DNA from: Amaranthus tricolor
Taxonomy: Eukaryota; Streptophyta; Magnoliopsida; Caryophyllales; Amaranthaceae
NCBI RefSeq assembly: GCF_026212465.1
Contig: NC_080053.1
Coordinates: forward strand, 16,540,156 to 16,604,155
Reading direction: 5' to 3'
DNA: 64,000 nucleotides
The first letter of the stretch is position 1; each line of letters starts with the position of its first letter. Below are positions 59,475 through 64,000 of the stretch, piece after piece. A program made the translations under genes and the position numbers. The notes under the pieces were generated by a model. That model saw nothing but the letters and a program-made list of their open reading frames with translations, searched no databases and was not told the origin of the DNA.

Positions 59475-61052
59475 TGTAAGTTCACCCTCTAGTACAGCCA
59501 CCAAGAATGGAGTCTGTCATCAATATATGTCATGACTCATGAACAAACGAACGAACTTCTCTTGAGTTCAACAACTCACTCACTTGTTTTCACTCTCCCA
59601 ATTACTCCTCACACAAAACCTGGAATAAGATTTTAGGCCTTTATATTGCCCACAAAAATTAGTAAAATGAATATCTGGCTCGTTTGAGCACCATATATCA
59701 CACCTGGATTGTTTTCTTTGATACTTTTAAACTCATGCCAACTCGATTCCCTTTGTACTCCCTCAAATACATGATTTGGACTTGGCTCTCCCTCAAGACC
59801 AAACCCATCCTCATACCCTCTTTGTGCAACACTCATCAATCCATCATAGTAGTCACCATGAAAAAATTTAGCAACACATGGCCATTATTGTCCATCACAC
59901 TTCTCAGCTGTAGTAAGCATCCCTTTGCCACCTTCAAACTCCTTCGTTTTGAGTCTTCATGGTTCAACCCTTCATCTCCGGATCCTCTTAATGAGATTAT
60001 AGTTTTCATCATCTTAGGTATATATCTCACAAACCTAAGCTTTTTCACTATGCCATTATGCATCTTTAAATGCACCTCTCCAATGGCCTCAACCTCAACA
60101 TCCTCACGAATGGGAAAGATCGTCCTCTAATAGTCACAAGTTATTAATCTTGTAAACAATTTCTTGTCTCTACAAATATAACATGAGTGTACGAAATCAA
60201 ACACCCAATCACCGTCAACATCACATATGGCCATTAGCACATAAATATCATCATCACATTTGGCCGTCATTACTTGGCCCTTCTCACCATTGTTTGGGAG
60301 CTTATTCTACATTACAACTTCTTTAATATTGTTTCCTTTTTCAACTTCTCAAATGGAACATCACTCTTCTTCCCTTTGAGCATCTTTCCATCACCAGCAT
60401 CCATGGTTGCTTCAAAAGCTTTAAGTTTCAAAGATCTTTCTTCAACCAATTTTAAGTGTATTGAATATGACCTTTTTATGGCATCACACTTTATCTTCAT
60501 ATCTCACTCTTGTCTTCATGACTTTGATTTTCTCTCCAATACCCTTCTTAGATGGGTTTTGCTCGACCATTTTCCATCTTCCATAGATGCACTCTCATCA
60601 ATAATTTTACTTTCCTCCATACATGATATCTCATCACCATTGCTACTATACCTAGTACTCTCCTTTACAAAATTTCAAGCTTTTCCTCGCTTAATATGGG
60701 TAAGAAACAATCAAAATCTAATAATAATTGGAAGGAAAGGTTTCTGGACCCTCCAATAGTGAGAAAAGATGTTGAATAAGGTCAAAAAAAGATTGTACAA
60801 AAGCAAGCACAAAAGTATCAATGTTTTGAATGAACAAAAAGCACAGAACAAAGTTTAATTGTATCTTGGACATTCCTTATAAAAAGTGATTATATTATAT
60901 AAAATGTTTAACAATACATTGATGAAGTCTCTTATCATTGTAACTCACCTTCTACAGCTTATAACCTCCAACAATGTAGTCTCTCATGAATAAAAGAATA
61001 AGCCTCCCTTGTGTTTAACAACTCACTTGTTTACTCACCCAATTACTCAACA
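59475..61052 (-). mobile_element. Copia retrotransposon remnant
   Basis: Short LTR-like direct repeats (59475 to about 59617, and 60939-61052) share TGTAA...CACC, CAACAACTCACT and CCCAATTACTC. Between them, on the minus strand, is worn coding sequence. One piece is an aspartic-protease-like WVFDF..SCYIC (about 60210-60170). Another is a GAG-pre-integrase segment (MHNGIVKKLRFVRYIPKMMK, LKVAKGCLLQL; 60075-59840), as in copia gag-pol. No reverse transcriptase or integrase core is recognised, so it is internally deleted. Confidence 0.65.
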
Positions 61053-61053
61053 C

Positions 61054-63820
61054 TAGGGATGACCACGATTCGGTTTGGGCTGATTTCGGTTTCAAAATTG
61101 GAGTCTGCTTCGCAAGGGTTCGGTTTTAGGAGATTCCTTGATGGTTTAGGCGGTGGTTCCAAACGGTGAAATTTGCGAGTTGGGCAAGTTGGACCATCAA
61201 TTCAACTCTTCTTTCTCCTTTTTTGGTATAATTATACAAAGTAATATCAAATATTAAAATAATGTGTGATATACCTGTTTTTGATTATTATTGAAGTTCA
61301 TTGCATGCCAATTATCATTAAAATATATACTAAAAATAAGATTAAAACTACAATTAATAAATAAATTACAGAGAATTAATAATAATGATGTTTATTAAAA
61401 GAGGCGGTAAAGAGATGAACCTAGTATCTCGAAGGAACACTAATCTGCCTATGTATCTCTAGAAAACAAAGTTGGAATTGCAAGGATATCCTCTGGAATT
61501 CTCGATAATATCGGAAATTTTATGGATTTTACTTTTCACCATTTGAAAATATTAAAATTATTTGTCGCGATCTCAAAATTATATTTGAGATACTTATTTA
61601 TTTCTACATGACTAATTATGTTTGCTATGACGAGATGAAATCTAATAAGACATACTAAAACACTAGCACGTCTAAACATATTGCTTTCAGGTTGCATAGA
61701 AATCATAAAGGTCTCGTAAAAGCTTCATACAAGCTTCAACACAATTATCCACATTACTTTACGGACGATATACGCAATGATAGTACTAGTCTATCAATTC
61801 GGTTAGATTTTGTGTCTAAAAATCTAAATCTAAAATTGTCTCTATTCCATGAATATAAGTAAAATCACTAAAATATGTCATCCATTTATCTATCAACTCT
61901 TGAGTATTTGCCTTAAGAATCCATTTGTTTCCTCTTTGTTGTGGTTAATGAGTTATTCATATGTTAGGTTCATACATATAAAAAAATCTTACTTGCATGA
62001 TCATATGCTTCTAATATCTTTTGTGTACCAATAGCAAATTTTCAATCTTTATTGGTTATATCTATTGATGCACATTTATTATTCAATTGTGTTATGATGG
62101 GACAATACTTAGTTGCTTTTTTTAACTAATTATGGGTCGAACTCCTATGAGTTGGACAATTTAACTGCTAATAGTTTGTACCTCTTTTCTACCTTTCCTA
62201 ATCTAAGAAACTTACCTATACTTTTAATGGAATCTAATAAACTAGATAATATTATAATACATTCTTGACAAGATAAATTAATAACAAGAGCACAACATCG
62301 TATATGTAATAATTGACCACCAAAGATCTAATTAAAAGCAGGTTTTTCATATAAAAGTTTCATGCATTTACTGCTTGCCGATGCGTTATATATGGAACAA
62401 GAGAAAATCTTATCTTGCAAATTTTATTGTAAACATATTTTTATTAATCTTGATTTTATGTTATGATCATTGTATTTTTTGAGCATTAACTCAAAAGTGA
62501 TGATTTTTAAATAAACTAGTTATTGTCTATCCATTTTACTGTCACACACTTATAAAGTTCACTATGTGGAAGAGCAGACCAAGTATCGATTGTTAAACTA
62601 ATCCTACCATTAAAAGACTGAAACATTTCTACCAATTCATTATGTTTTGCGTCATATAATTTAATTTTTTGAGTTTAAGAGTGTTACAAGGCACCGCTCC
62701 AAATTGAGTTTGCTAAAATTTTCTATTGAAATACTTATCAAGTCTGGTTTTAACCATGGTTATATTGTATCTCATCATTAATTACATATGTTTTGAATTC
62801 ATCAGTCATTTCTTAACGATTATGATGTATACCTCATCAAGACATCTGCATCGTCCACCCACCTAGTATGTTTATTGGCTTTTACTCAAGGTCCCATTAA
62901 CACTTGCTGCACGAGTCTCTTTGTTATTCAGTGTTTTTTGAGAAATAGTTGTTTGAGAGTTCCCATAGCACTAACATATATACACCACAAATGAATTTAT
63001 ATTTGTATTTTATTTTAAAAATATATTTTTGGGTTAAATACAAAATAAAAAAGTATTTACCTTTAGTGAAAGAGTATGATACTAATGGTTAAATGCCTTG
63101 ACTTTCTCTAAATTAACGTTCCACACATATGATACGACTCTACCAACACATGTCGGTATACGGAAAACGTTGTCTTACCGGTTCTTTTTCCTCTTCTAAA
63201 TTAAAATATAAAGTCATATAATAATACAGTACATAAACCATTTATAATTTGAATCTAAGTATAACTGTACATTTTGAAATAACTGGTATTCTAGAATTTG
63301 ACCCGTCTTGCACAACTTTGTTGTTGTTGTTGTTGTTGTTTCATCTGTTTAATCTTCCTATTCATCTTCAAAATCATCTGAATTTTGATTGTACCCTTTG
63401 ACGTAATTTGGCTCAGCATGATAGCTATTAACCGACTATGACTTGTCGGAGTAGAACGAGCATTTCTTTTGTAACTTAATCCTTATAAAATTTTTCCACC
63501 ATACTATTTTTTTTGGCTTTTATTAAGAAGGAATACATATTGGTATTTGATAATCAAAATCTAAAACAATAATTAGAGAAATTAAAAGACTAATTGAGTA
63601 ATTAAGGGAGTAATTGCGTAGTTAAGAGAGCAATCAAAGAGAATAAGTTGAGAGAGTAGAAGGTGTGGAATGGATGAAGACATTCACCCATATTGATAAA
63701 CGAAGCTCCAATAGCTGGTAGATAGCATTCAACGACTAATTTAGGAGGTTCCACGATTTGAGCCGGTTCAATTCCATGGAACCGCATGGTTTAAACCTGG
63801 TCTTGTTCGGTCATCCAACT
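61054..63820 (-). mobile_element. Decayed hAT DNA transposon
   Basis: The left end TAGGGATGACCACGATTCGG and the inverted right end (GTTGGATGACCGAAC near 63800-63818) share GGATGACC, weakly matching hAT termini. On the minus strand the text near 62640-62560 reads RISLTIDTWSALPHSELYKC. That near 62330-62270 reads LLHIRCCALVINLSCQE. Both are hallmark segments of hAT transposases. Stops and frame changes are frequent. BED finger and C-terminal dimerisation domains are not recognisable. No 8-bp duplication is seen. Confidence 0.65.
63318..63341. repeat. (TTG)n microsatellite
   Basis: Eight TTG/GTT units within the hAT remnant. Confidence 0.85.
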
Positions 63821-64000
63821 CAGCGGTTGACGATTCCTATTATTTTAGAGATTTAGTTTTGGAAATCACCTTGACCAAGGTTATTAAAATCGGGATTTTA
63901 CTTTGAATAGGAAGCAACTCTCAAAATCGAATCCTGAATTTGGATTGTAAATCGACCGATTCTACTAAATTTGCAGGTCATAATAGTTTTTGAATTTTAT
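63821..64000. other. Window end, no feature
   Basis: AT-rich sequence without a recognisable gene. The missing exons of the zinc-finger gene are not seen here. Confidence 0.4.

Noticed and set aside
59684..60130. 148-codon plus-strand frame
   Set aside because: Antisense to copia gag-pre-integrase sequence, which explains the composition.

Overview
This window is nuclear DNA from a flowering plant. It is AT-rich, its host genes have GT-AG introns, and most of the sequence is transposable elements of plant-specific lineages (Tat and Athila-like Ty3/gypsy elements, a Cassandra TRIM, L1-type LINEs, copia, hAT, Stowaway-like MITEs). The one intact gene is a shaggy/GSK3-type kinase. I infer a eudicot and cannot name the species.

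Layout. 1-8.4 kb: AT-rich, with a 2.2 kb solo LTR (858-3086, TSD TTACC), four MITE-like elements and a short tandem array. 8417-21499: a structurally complete, young Tat-type Ty3/gypsy retrotransposon (697-bp LTRs, TSD GGGTA). Its gag-pol carries two frameshifts. Its 3' half carries an antisense multi-exon gene flanked by clusters of short hairpin-forming repeats. 21840-22493: a Cassandra TRIM whose LTRs contain 5S-rRNA-like sequence. 22.5-26 kb: non-coding, with two tandem arrays. 26982-30237: the GSK3-like kinase (12 coding exons, 407 aa, plus a 5'UTR intron). 31-35 kb: a MITE, truncated LINE pieces joined by microsatellites, and a 1.1 kb foldback element.

35.7-58.9 kb is a nest: a gypsy remnant, then a MITE split by an L1-type LINE (38344-58881, 16-bp TSD with two mismatches). 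The LINE is split by a decayed chromovirus-like element (39814-43961) and by a 10.85 kb Athila-like composite (47370-58219, TSD AATAG). The composite has three LTR copies, two internal segments and no reverse transcriptase or integrase. About 3.8 kb of it is duplicated almost without difference.

58.9-64 kb: the first two exons of a U1-type zinc-finger gene, whose expected next exon is not seen. A copia remnant and a decayed hAT transposon follow.

The best candidates for something undescribed are the antisense gene of the Tat element with its hairpin clusters, the recurrence of short palindrome arrays in three different gypsy elements, and the Athila-like tandem composite. All repeat comparisons were made by eye; percentages and copy numbers are approximate.
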